A stretch of 17,139 nucleotides of DNA from JBBQKP01 sp038326995 (GCA_038326995.1 JBBQKP010000060.1:1-17139), one strand, 5' to 3'; shown: positions 8,365 to 14,854, numbered from the stretch's first letter. The notes: generated by a model from the letters alone, not told the origin. Made by a program: numbers and translations.

Positions 8365-8766
8365 ATGCTCCTGCAAACCAACAGCTATATCGTTCCCAAA
8401 GACAAGCGCACCGAACACGCACGCCTGGTCAAAAAGTTCAGGCAGGTTTTCGCGCGCCTGGGGTGTGAGGACTTTGAAATCTACGAACAGTCCGGGCCGA
8501 ACTGGTCGAGTGAGATCGGCGGGCGGTTCGTACAGATCATGAAGTTTCGTGATCAGGACCACGCCGCCGACGTGCGGTCGAAGGAACAGCAGGACCCTGT
8601 CGCACAGGAACTCGTTCGCGAATTCTGCGAGTTGATCAACTTCAATTATCAGTATCAGCAGAACCTCTCGACCAGTGCGTATTACTCGGGCGTTGTCACC
8701 GGCCCACCCACGCGTGCGATCGGCAGCTCTCCGACAGGCCTGCCGTCGCCTGAAGATGTGACCTGA
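8365..8766 (+). CDS. Conserved-looking small protein of unknown function (133 aa)
   Basis: I do not recognise a named family. The product is soluble, with no signal peptide or membrane segment. Residues about 5-95 alternate predicted strands and helices (SYIVPKDKR, then a helix HARLVKKFRQVFARLG, then DFEIYEQS, GRFVQIMKF and a helix ending in REFCELINF). This resembles a ferredoxin-like dimeric alpha/beta barrel of the kind seen in small monooxygenase-like or NIPSNAP-like proteins; that fold assignment is inference. The last 35 residues are low complexity (Ser, Thr, Pro, Gly) and probably disordered. A purine-rich AGAGAG (8351-8356) lies 8 nt before the ATG and supports the start. The gene stands alone, between a 13-bp array upstream and a REP-like double hairpin downstream. 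Confidence 0.75.
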   Translation: MLLQTNSYIVPKDKRTEHARLVKKFRQVFARLGCEDFEIYEQSGPNWSSEIGGRFVQIMKFRDQDHAADVRSKEQQDPVAQELVREFCELINFNYQYQQNLSTSAYYSGVVTGPPTRAIGSSPTGLPSPEDVT

Positions 8767-8792
8767 CTTTCATCGAATCGCCCGAATAAGGA

Positions 8793-8851
8793 TGGCACCG
8801 CTATGTGCTCATAGCCGAGCCGGGTGCCACGTTCTGGTACTCCAGAGCGTG
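8793..8851. repeat. REP-like element: two adjacent hairpins
   Basis: Hairpin I has an outer stem TGGCACC (8793-8799) / GGTGCCA (8823-8829) and an inner stem GCTATG / CATAGC around TGCT (8800-8815). Hairpin II pairs CACGTTCTGG (8828-8837) with CCAGAGCGTG (8842-8851) around the loop TACT, 10 bp with one T-G wobble. The two share two bases. No U-tract follows. The layout resembles bacterial REP/BIME palindromes moved by RAYT transposases; an RNA role is the alternative. Confidence 0.6.
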
Positions 8852-8888
8852 CCCGGGACGTCGGTCGAACCGCACGCTTTGCGAGTAC

Positions 8889-8919
8889 ACAACACGTGAC
8901 ACCCGACTGTGTTGTTTTT
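8889..8919 (+). terminator. Possible intrinsic terminator for the 133-aa gene
   Basis: ACAACAC (8889-8895) pairs with GTGTTGT (8909-8915) across a 13-nt loop and is followed by TTTT (8916-8919). The stem is short and AT-richer than its surroundings, and it lies about 120 nt after the stop codon, so confidence is modest. Confidence 0.35.
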
Positions 8920-9016
8920 CGTCCGATTTCACGATTTACCACAGGTCTGAATACGTACAATGCGTCACCCAAATCATCTGGATTCGCGTGACGCGGCCTT
9001 GTATTGATCGCTGTGC

Positions 9017-9045
9017 TTCTGAGGGCTTTTGGATGTACCTATAGT
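9017..9045 (+). promoter_or_regulatory. Candidate sigma-70-type promoter upstream of murG
   Basis: TTCTGA (9017-9022) and TATAGT (9040-9045) are separated by 17 bp. The -10 box matches TATAAT at five of six positions; the -35 box is weak. The predicted transcript would have a leader of about 170 nt that includes the 13-bp array. Confidence 0.3.
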
Positions 9046-9163
9046 CAGCAGAGTCCGCGCGGCGGTCGGGGTAATGGGTAGAACATCCTATAACTGGCGA
9101 ACCTGTTGAGCTACGCGCGGCAATGCCGATGATCGCTCGACCGGGGATGCGCCTGAAGCTCAG

Positions 9164-9228
9164 GCGAACGCCAGGAGCAAGTGACCGAAGCAAGTGACCG
9201 AAGCAAGTGACCGAAGCGAATGACCGAA
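9164..9228. repeat. 13-bp tandem array whose last copy contains the murG start codon
   Basis: Three identical copies of GCAAGTGACCGAA start at 9177, 9190 and 9203. A fourth, GCGAATGACCGAA (9216-9228), contains ATG 9220. A degenerate copy (9/13 matches to the fourth) sits at 9164-9176. Each earlier copy has GTG ACC GAA where the last has ATG ACC GAA, each in a different frame because 13 is not a multiple of three. Confidence 0.92.
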
Positions 9229-10425
9229 TCCAATCCCACTATTTTCTTCGCAGGCGGCGGCAGCGGCGGACATTTGTATCCGGGCCTGGCCGTAGCGCAG
9301 GCGCTTCGCGTGCACCTCCCCAACGTCAGGCCGATCTTCCTCTGCACCGACAGGCCGATCGATGCGTTGATCCTCAAAGACACCGGTTTCGAGTTCGTGC
9401 CGCAACCAATCCGCCCGCCGCGACGAAGCGTCGGCGGGTTGATCCGATTCTGGCGCGCCTGGCGTGCGACGCAGGACCAGGTACGGAAGCTGATTATCGA
9501 TCTCAAGCCGAGTGCCGTGCTGGGTTTGGGTGGATATGCGGCGGGCGTCGCGGTCAAGCTCGCGTCGGGGGCGAAAGTGCCGGGGGCGAAGGTTCCCGTC
9601 GCCATCCTTAATCCTGATGTCATTCCGGGCAAGGCGAACCAGTATTTGTTCGCGAAGGTCGATCGGATTTGCTGTCAATATAAGGAGTCCGTCGCGCACA
9701 TTCCCAAGGCCGCGCAGTCGAAGGTGAGGCTTACTGGGTGCCCGATCCGCCAGGACATAATCGATTTCCCGCGTCGTGAAGAGGCGCTTTCTCGACTGGG
9801 GCTCGATCCGTTGTTGCGAACGCTTGTGGTCACGGGTGCGTCGCAAGGCGCGGTGACGGTGAATCAGGCGGTGGTGGAGGCGCTGCGGGGCATGGCCGCG
9901 GCACAGGAGGGGCTGCAGGGGTGGCAAATTCTGCACCTGGCCGGGCCTGATCATGCGGAGGAGGTTCGTAAGGAGTACCGGGAATTGCACGCCGGATTAC
10001 CTGGCGAAGAGGCGATGGCGGTGCGGGTCGTGGATTTCACGCCCGACATGCGGGACGTATGGGCGGCGGCGGATCTTGCGGTGGCGCGAAGCGGGGCGAG
10101 CACGTGCGCGGAGCTTACCGCATGCGGTATACCGGCGATCCTGATGCCCTACCCCTTCCACAGCGACATGCATCAACTGGCCAACGCGAAGGTGCTCGAG
10201 GCCGCGGGTGCGGCAGTGATTGTGAGCGATAAACGCGACCGCCGCTTGACCAGCCAATTGCTCATGCCCGCGCTGGAAAAGCTTTTGTACGATAGAGATA
10301 GACGTCAACGGATGAAGGACATCTCGGTTTCCCTCGCAATCCCCGCGGCCGCCGAGAACGTTGCGCAGGTCTTACTCGAACTCATCCAATTCCGATCGGA
10401 TTTGGCGAAGACGCCGGGAGCTTGA
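9220..10425 (+). CDS. murG: UDP-GlcNAc--undecaprenyl-PP-MurNAc-pentapeptide GlcNAc transferase (MurG)
   Basis: MurG adds GlcNAc to lipid I to make lipid II on the cytoplasmic face of the membrane, the last intracellular step of peptidoglycan synthesis. The 401 residues show the GT-B layout. The N-terminal glycine loop is GGGSGGHLYPGLA (12-24), GLGGYAAG is at 102-109, SQGAVTVNQ at 208-216, FTPDM at 273-277, ARSGASTCAEL at 289-299 and PYPFHSDMHQLANA at 310-323. The usual HEQN motif is replaced by LNPD (130-133), although the downstream G and N (G137, N140) remain. A five-residue duplication GAKVPGAKVP (117-126) lies just before it. The protein is some 45 residues longer than E. coli MurG. There is no Shine-Dalgarno; the start lies in the last copy of a 13-bp array. 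It is followed by folC after 130 bp. Assignment as MurG rather than another GT28 enzyme is likely but not certain, because of the missing HEQN. Confidence 0.88.
   Translation: MTESNPTIFFAGGGSGGHLYPGLAVAQALRVHLPNVRPIFLCTDRPIDALILKDTGFEFVPQPIRPPRRSVGGLIRFWRAWRATQDQVRKLIIDLKPSAVLGLGGYAAGVAVKLASGAKVPGAKVPVAILNPDVIPGKANQYLFAKVDRICCQYKESVAHIPKAAQSKVRLTGCPIRQDIIDFPRREEALSRLGLDPLLRTLVVTGASQGAVTVNQAVVEALRGMAAAQEGLQGWQILHLAGPDHAEEVRKEYRELHAGLPGEEAMAVRVVDFTPDMRDVWAAADLAVARSGASTCAELTACGIPAILMPYPFHSDMHQLANAKVLEAAGAAVIVSDKRDRRLTSQLLMPALEKLLYDRDRRQRMKDISVSLAIPAAAENVAQVLLELIQFRSDLAKTPGA
9568..9597 (+). repeat. In-frame 15-nt duplication inside murG
   Basis: GGGGCGAAAGTGCCG is followed by GGGGCGAAGGTTCCC, encoding GAKVP twice (residues 117-126). 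It lies at the edge of the loop that normally precedes the HEQN motif. Confidence 0.85.
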
Positions 10426-10513
10426 GCGAGAATGTTTTGAGGATGTTTGGGTAATTGTGGACGACTTGTCATTTGTGATAAGGTCATGTCAATAATGCAA
10501 TTGTAAACGAAAG

Positions 10514-10542
10514 TTGCAGGATTTTCGGGTGTCGGATAGTAT
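10514..10542 (+). promoter_or_regulatory. Weak promoter candidate upstream of folC
   Basis: TTGCAG (10514-10519), a 17-bp spacer and TAGTAT (10537-10542) form a sigma-70-like pair. The 9-mer TAGTATGTA also occurs at 12850-12858, upstream of the DRGG gene. If used, transcription would start only about 7 nt before ATG 10556, giving a nearly leaderless transcript. Confidence 0.3.
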
Positions 10543-10555
10543 GTAGCGTAACCAG

Positions 10556-12667
10556 ATGCCCGTAAGCTCAAAAACACCACGTGCGGTAAAGACGAAGGTC
10601 GTCTCCAAGAAAGACCACTCCTTTAAGAGCGACAAGTCTTTGTTGGGAGGTCTAAGGTCCGGCGCGTCGCGCTCTTCGTCAAAGTCTCGACTATTATCAA
10701 AAGTGACATCAGCAGCCAAACAAGAAGCAAAGATCATCTCCAAGAAGAACTCGTCCGTCGTAGCAGGAGCATCAATGTCTGGTAAACCCACCGGCATCGC
10801 TTCACGAGGCATGTCGTCGAGTGTTGATCAGAAAGCTACTCGCAAGATCAGCAGCAAAGTTGAAGCAAAAATCTTATCCAAATCGCCTAAGTCGCCTGTT
10901 TCGGCGTCGATGACTCGCTCCAGTGCGTCGCGCGTCGTTGCAGAGGTGAGTTCCAAGCGACCGGCATTGACCAAGCCTACAGTCATTGCGTCGCACGGTC
11001 GAACCTTGGGATCGAACGGCCGGAATTCACATGTGCAATCGCCTCATGTGCAAACGCCACATTTGCAATCATCGGGCTTACAGCAATCAAGAGTGGAATC
11101 GTATGGCCTTGGACATCTCACGAAAAACAAGTCCGGGCGTTCACAGGGAAAGCCCAGGGGTCAATCCAATGGCGAATCGGAACATAATTCTGGCGTAAGC
11201 CCGCACTCCGCTTCTGCATCAGGTGTCGTTCGTTCAAATAACCGATCGAGCGACGCCGCCGGTCGTGTAATCGTCAGGGCGGTCAACCCATCACCAACCA
11301 TGCAGGCCCCATCCAACGCCTATCAACGCGCTGTCCGTTCACTCGAAGCATTTGCCGATTACGAACGCCTTCGCATCGTCCGTTACAACACGGAAAGCTT
11401 CGACCTGGGTCGGATGCGCACTCTGCTTCGCAAGATCGGTAATCCGCAGGACGCGCTGCGCACCGTGCATATCGCCGGTACCAAGGGCAAGGGCAGCACC
11501 GCGGCCATGGTCGCGGCAATGCTCGAAGCACAGGGCTATCGAGTCGGCCTGTACACAAGCCCGCACTTGATCGACATGCGTGAGCGTATTTCGATCAACG
11601 GCCAGAATATTTCGGAAGAAGATTTGGTCCGAATGGTTCGGCAGGTCGAGCCGGTCGCGAAGAAACTCAAGCCCATTCCGACCTATTTCGACGTCATGAC
11701 CGCGATGGCGTTTCAGTATTTCGCCGAGCACAAGGTCGATATCGCCGTCATCGAGACGGGTCTGGGCGGACGGCTCGACAGCACCAACGTGATCAAGCCC
11801 GAAGTGACGGCCATCACGAGCATCAGCTTCGACCACATGAACCAGCTCGGGAACACGCTGGCGAAAATAGCGGGCGAAAAAGCCGGGATTTTCAAGCCGG
11901 GCGTCCCTGCCCTAACCGTCACGCAGGTTCCCGAAGTCGAGGCGGTCCTCAAACGAATCGCCGGTGAAGTCGGTGCGCCGCTCGACGTCGCCGGTGGGTC
12001 GATCGAATTCAGCTATCGCTTCGAAGCCTCCCGCATGGGCGGGCGAATGTATCGCGTGTGCCTTTCGACTGCCAACAGCAAGTTCGAGCACGTCGTCGTG
12101 CCGCTACTGGGCGAACACCAGGCCATCAACTGCGGCCTTGCTCTGTCAATCATCGACCGCCTGAAGGGTCGCGGAATTCCCATCGATGACGCCAAGGCGA
12201 TCGACGGGCTGGCTCGCACCCGCATCACCGGCCGGATGGAGCTCGTCACCGCGACGCCTCGCATCATGATCGACGCAGCCCACAACGCCGCGAGTGTTGA
12301 CGCACTGATGCGCGGCATCGGGCAGCACGTGCCCTACGACTCCATGGTGCTGATCTTCGGCTGTTGCGCAGACAAAGACATCGAAGGCATGCTCGGACGA
12401 ATCAATTCCGGTGCAGACAAAGTGATCTTCTGCCCCGTCAACAACATTCGCACCGCCAGTGCCCCCGAATTGGCCGCGCGTTACAATGAGCAGTTCGGCA
12501 AGAGTGCTCAAACCGCCACGAACCTGCTTGACGCGCTCGATATCGCGTTCCGAGCCATCTCCAAGGAAGACCTCATCGTCATCACCGGCAGTTTCTACCT
12601 CATCGGCGAGGCCAAGCGTCTGCTGGCGGAGGGGAAGATCGTACTTCCCACCTCGCCCAGAGCATAG
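10556..12667 (+). CDS. folC: Folylpolyglutamate / dihydrofolate synthase (FolC) with a ~250-residue low-complexity N-terminal extension
   Basis: The catalytic part (about residues 255-703) is a normal-length FolC of the Mur-ligase superfamily. It joins glutamate to dihydropteroate and/or folates using ATP. Visible motifs are the P-loop GTKGKGST (308-315), TSPHLIDMRERI, GLGGRLDSTNV, SFDHMNQLGNTLAKIAGEKAGI (H427, E441, K442) and D573-AAHN. Residues 1-254 are rich in Ser, Lys, Arg and Ala and lack a hydrophobic segment. They contain repeated (V/I)(V/I/S)SK(K/R) motifs and three 5-residue repeats HVQSP, HVQTP, HLQSS (159-173). The first ATG has no clear Shine-Dalgarno; an internal ATG at 11300 (M249) would give a standard FolC. 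The frame stays open across the whole 745-nt extension, which favours real coding, but the start is uncertain. A strong terminator follows. Confidence 0.92.
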   Translation: MPVSSKTPRAVKTKVVSKKDHSFKSDKSLLGGLRSGASRSSSKSRLLSKVTSAAKQEAKIISKKNSSVVAGASMSGKPTGIASRGMSSSVDQKATRKISSKVEAKILSKSPKSPVSASMTRSSASRVVAEVSSKRPALTKPTVIASHGRTLGSNGRNSHVQSPHVQTPHLQSSGLQQSRVESYGLGHLTKNKSGRSQGKPRGQSNGESEHNSGVSPHSASASGVVRSNNRSSDAAGRVIVRAVNPSPTMQAPSNAYQRAVRSLEAFADYERLRIVRYNTESFDLGRMRTLLRKIGNPQDALRTVHIAGTKGKGSTAAMVAAMLEAQGYRVGLYTSPHLIDMRERISINGQNISEEDLVRMVRQVEPVAKKLKPIPTYFDVMTAMAFQYFAEHKVDIAVIETGLGGRLDSTNVIKPEVTAITSISFDHMNQLGNTLAKIAGEKAGIFKPGVPALTVTQVPEVEAVLKRIAGEVGAPLDVAGGSIEFSYRFEASRMGGRMYRVCLSTANSKFEHVVVPLLGEHQAINCGLALSIIDRLKGRGIPIDDAKAIDGLARTRITGRMELVTATPRIMIDAAHNAASVDALMRGIGQHVPYDSMVLIFGCCADKDIEGMLGRINSGADKVIFCPVNNIRTASAPELAARYNEQFGKSAQTATNLLDALDIAFRAISKEDLIVITGSFYLIGEAKRLLAEGKIVLPTSPRA
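11030..11074 (+). repeat. Three 15-nt in-frame repeats in the folC extension
   Basis: The units CATGTGCAATCGCCT, CATGTGCAAACGCCA and CATTTGCAATCATCG encode HVQSP, HVQTP and HLQSS. They keep the reading frame, supporting translation of this extension. Confidence 0.8.
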
Positions 12668-12700
12668 TCTCAAAAGGACCGTTGCAACTCCTCGTTCAGC

Positions 12701-12722
12701 CGGGCCGCTCTCGGCCCGTTTT
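12701..12722 (+). terminator. Intrinsic terminator after folC
   Basis: CGGGCCG (12701-12707) pairs perfectly with CGGCCCG (12712-12718) around CTCT and is followed by TTTT and TCTCT. It lies 33 nt after the stop codon. Confidence 0.88.
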
Positions 12723-12849
12723 CTCTCAAATAAGATTCAGCTCCGAATTCGAGACGAGCAAACCTATTCCACGAGCCCGCGACAATAATTCATCACATAA
12801 ATTCTGTTTTTGGCACAATTTCCCCTTTCATCCGATTGATCGGGGTTGC

Positions 12850-12858
12850 TAGTATGTA
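12850..12858 (+). promoter_or_regulatory. Candidate -10 region TAGTATGTA upstream of the DRGG gene
   Basis: TAGTAT (12850-12855) in the context GCTAGTATGTA matches TATAAT at four of six bases. No good -35 box is visible at 17 bp, only TTTCAT at 18 bp. The same 9-mer is found upstream of folC, which is the main reason to list it. Confidence 0.3.
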
Positions 12859-12882
12859 CGAGGTGTAATGGGGAGTTGCGAG

Positions 12883-12929
12883 TCAGGTTCCAGACGATAA
12901 TCGGTCGCTTTGTGGCGGCCGTAACCTGA
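12883..12929 (+). promoter_or_regulatory. Nested stem-loop in the putative 5' leader of the DRGG gene
   Basis: The outer stem TCAGGTT (12883-12889) / AACCTGA (12923-12929) encloses an inner stem CGGTCGC (12902-12908) / GCGGCCG (12915-12921) with loop TTTGTG. A 12-nt left-side bulge and a 1-nt right-side bulge join them. Both stems are 7 bp, the inner with one T-G wobble. It could be a cis-acting RNA element or an inverted repeat bound by a protein. No known family is recognised. Confidence 0.4.
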
Positions 12930-12987
12930 TTTGCCAAGAATTTTCCCATGTTTCGTGCGATTCCTTGAGGCAGCGATGGTCTTTCGT

Positions 12988-13039
12988 GTCGGTGATTGGT
13001 GTCAATATTTGATGTCAATGATTGATGTCGGCGATCGTC
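12988..13039. repeat. Diverged 13-bp tandem array upstream of the DRGG gene
   Basis: Four units are GTCGGTGATTGGT, GTCAATATTTGAT, GTCAATGATTGAT and GTCGGCGATCGTC, all exactly 13 nt and all starting with GTC. Units 2 and 3 differ at two positions; the outer ones are more diverged. The array ends 26 nt before the Shine-Dalgarno. Confidence 0.75.
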
Positions 13040-13077
13040 GGTTGAGAGGTTAGGGCACTTTGAACGGAGACGCTTTT

Positions 13078-14802
13078 ATGCAGTCATTTGACCGAGCAGT
13101 TGTTGATTTTCTTCAAATATTCAAACAAACCGCAGCCGCCAGGCCGGAGTTTCGCGACGCCGCCACGCGGGCGATCGAAGCGATGCTGATCGAGCTGAAG
13201 GGCGATGAGCCCGCAAAGCCGAGGTCTGATCGCAAGTCGGCATCGGCTGCCGCAGCCGCAGCCGCTGCCGCAGCACCGGTTATCGCCGCGACGGACGACG
13301 ATGGAGTTGCTTCCGAAGCGCAGGCCGCGGTGCCGGTCGTTGCCGTCCCGCGTGAGGGAGCGCGTGAAGGTCGGCGTGACGGTCGACGTGAACCAAGAAC
13401 TGACGGCCGTGGAGAAGGACGAGCCGAGAGCAAGCCCGAAGGGCGTCCCGAAGGGCGTCCCGAAGGGCGTCCCCCCGCGCCGCCGCGCGATCTCACAAGC
13501 CACACCGAATTCGTGTCCGCCGATTTCGAACTGATTTCCCAGCGACTTCGCCTCAAGAGCAAGGCATTTCTGTGGGCGATCGAGCGGAACACGCACGATG
13601 CCTCGACCGACGACGCCGCGATCGAAGCACGCGACGAGGAATTCGCCGCCGCCGAGAAGCAATTGCCCGGCACGTATTTATGGATGCTCGATCCGCTCGG
13701 GCCTCAGGTGACCAACGAAGTTCACTTGCAGGAACTCGCATCGTGCTTCGAAACCGCCGCCGACGCGTCGGAACTCATGGCGCGAATCGATGGCGGCGTG
13801 TACGGGCTTGGAGAGCGTGCGTTTGCCGGCATGACCGACGCGTTTCAACTTCTGGCCCAGTGTCAGTCGTCGCTTCGCATTACGTGTCAGAAGGTGGATC
13901 GTTCGCTCGAAGACGCCGACCAGCGCGAACTCTTCATGTTCCTCAAGCGTGAGACCCGCAATCGACGCATTTATGTCGAGCGTCACATGCGAATCGACGA
14001 CCCTGCCGACCCCGGCAACACGGCCGTCGTTCGCGAGGCGGTCGGCAAGCTTCGTATATCGCTCGACGAAGCCGGCACCGTCGAGGCCCCGACTCCCGCG
14101 GTCAAACAGCGCGCATCTTCGGAAGCCAAGCCCGAAGCACGCGAGCATAAGCCCGCGTCGCGCGAGCCTGTCGCATCAGGCAGAGACCGTGGCGGCGATA
14201 GAGGCGGCGATAGAGGCGGCGAGAGGGGTGGGGATCGTGGCGGCAGAGGTGGAGACAGAGGTGGAGACAGAGGTGGAGACAGGGGCGGCGACAGGGGTTC
14301 CGATAGGGGTTCCGATAGGGGTGGAGACAGGGGCGGCCGACGGTCGCAGGAGACGTCGTCGCAGGCGTCTGCTTCTCAGGGGTCGACCTCTCAGGCACCC
14401 TCTTCGCGTGGGGCCTTAAGCGACAGCGGCAATGGTGCGGGCAATGGTGCGGGCAATGGTGCGGGCAGTGGTGCGGGCAATGCGGACGGCAACTCCGGCG
14501 GCGGCGGCAGACGCGGCCGCACGGGCGGCTCACTCATCCGCCCGGCCCACGAAAAGAAGGCACGCATGCACGCCCAGCGCCTCAGCGACGATCCCATCAG
14601 TCGCGACGACTGGCGAAAACTCGCCCAGGCCGTCAATGAGATCCTCGAAACCGGCGTCGGTCCGACCGACCCGCAACTGATGGACATCCTCGTTCCCGTG
14701 GTCGAAAACCTGCCCAGGCTCGAAATGAACGTCCGCGTTCGCGAAGCGTTCGATCACGCACAGGAGCTTTCGGACAAGCTCCACGACGCGGCCATGCGGT
14801 AA
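13078..14802 (+). CDS. Protein of unknown function with a DRGG/RGG-like low-complexity region (574 aa)
   Basis: ATG 13078 is preferred because GGAG (13066-13069) lies 8 nt upstream; a TTG at 13060 is the less likely alternative. Residues 1-44 form a helical N-terminus (MQSFDRAVVDFLQIFKQ). Next come an alanine run (57-66), a charged Arg/Gly stretch and EGRP three times (121-132). A folded, probably helical region spans about 137-335 with no family I recognise. Then comes a DRGG tract (370-422) with about a dozen RGG or RGS units, a Ser/Gln stretch, GAGN repeats (451-468), and a conserved-looking C-terminal domain (485-574; AHEKKARMHAQRL, DDWRKLAQAVNEILE). No signal peptide or membrane helix is present, so it is probably cytoplasmic. 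RGG-type tracts in other proteins bind RNA or promote condensation; a similar role here is inference. The gene lies between strong terminators on both sides and is probably monocistronic. Confidence 0.82.
   Translation: MQSFDRAVVDFLQIFKQTAAARPEFRDAATRAIEAMLIELKGDEPAKPRSDRKSASAAAAAAAAAAPVIAATDDDGVASEAQAAVPVVAVPREGAREGRRDGRREPRTDGRGEGRAESKPEGRPEGRPEGRPPAPPRDLTSHTEFVSADFELISQRLRLKSKAFLWAIERNTHDASTDDAAIEARDEEFAAAEKQLPGTYLWMLDPLGPQVTNEVHLQELASCFETAADASELMARIDGGVYGLGERAFAGMTDAFQLLAQCQSSLRITCQKVDRSLEDADQRELFMFLKRETRNRRIYVERHMRIDDPADPGNTAVVREAVGKLRISLDEAGTVEAPTPAVKQRASSEAKPEAREHKPASREPVASGRDRGGDRGGDRGGERGGDRGGRGGDRGGDRGGDRGGDRGSDRGSDRGGDRGGRRSQETSSQASASQGSTSQAPSSRGALSDSGNGAGNGAGNGAGSGAGNADGNSGGGGRRGRTGGSLIRPAHEKKARMHAQRLSDDPISRDDWRKLAQAVNEILETGVGPTDPQLMDILVPVVENLPRLEMNVRVREAFDHAQELSDKLHDAAMR
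14248..14343 (+). repeat. 12-nt in-frame tandem repeats encoding the DRGG tract
   Basis: There are eight 12-nt units from 14248, including GGTGGAGACAGA twice in succession and GGTTCCGATAGG twice in succession (14296, 14308). The identical neighbouring copies point to recent duplication. Confidence 0.85.
14434..14481 (+). repeat. 12-nt in-frame tandem repeats encoding GAGN
   Basis: There are four copies of GGTGCGGGCAAT (the third ends in AGT), at 14434, 14446, 14458 and 14470. They encode GAGN, GAGN, GAGS, GAGN. Confidence 0.85.
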
Positions 14803-14828
14803 CAACCCCTTAGTCACTTTTACAAGAG

Positions 14829-14854
14829 CGCACGTTCAAACGACGTGCGTTTTT
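14829..14854 (+). terminator. Intrinsic terminator after the DRGG gene
   Basis: CGCACGT (14829-14835) pairs with ACGTGCG (14843-14849) around a 7-nt loop, followed by TTTTT (14850-14854). It lies 26 nt after the stop codon. Confidence 0.85.

Larger units (their letters stand above)
8852..9163. other. Gap without a recognisable gene, upstream of murG
   Basis: After the double hairpin, this stretch has no open frame with credible protein composition on either strand. It contains a weak terminator-like hairpin (8889-8919) and a weak promoter candidate (9017-9045). A GAGCTACGCGCGG segment near 9107-9119 hints at a reversed tRNA D-arm but lacks the rest of a tRNA. Confidence 0.6.
12723..13077. 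other. Gap between folC terminator and the DRGG gene
   Basis: No credible gene is seen. The stretch contains a promoter-like box (TAGTAT, 12850), a nested stem (12883-12929), a 13-bp array (12988-13039) and a clear GGAG Shine-Dalgarno (13066-13069). It therefore looks like a long regulatory leader for the downstream gene. Confidence 0.6.

Noticed and set aside
8682..8972. Minus-strand frame of 96 codons across the double hairpin
   Set aside because: It is a translation of the palindromic element and the 3' end of the small gene, with no plausible protein features.
9086..9120. tRNA on the minus strand, suggested by GTAGCTCAACAGG
   Set aside because: The D-arm resemblance is not supported by an acceptor stem, an anticodon arm or a GGTTCGAATCC-type T-arm at the right distance.
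12988..13039. Replication-origin 13-mers (DnaA unwinding element) or plasmid iterons
   Set aside because: Units are not markedly AT-rich, no DnaA boxes (TTATCCACA type) are seen beside them, and no rep, dnaA or dnaN gene is near. Unit sequences also differ from array to array.
13060..13077. TTG start for the DRGG gene
   Set aside because: GGAG at 13066-13069 is well placed for ATG 13078 and lies inside the frame that TTG would open.
13113..13673. Long minus-strand frames opposite the DRGG gene and folC
   Set aside because: They result from high GC and repetitive codons on the plus strand, giving Ser/Arg/Pro runs, and no family motif is visible.
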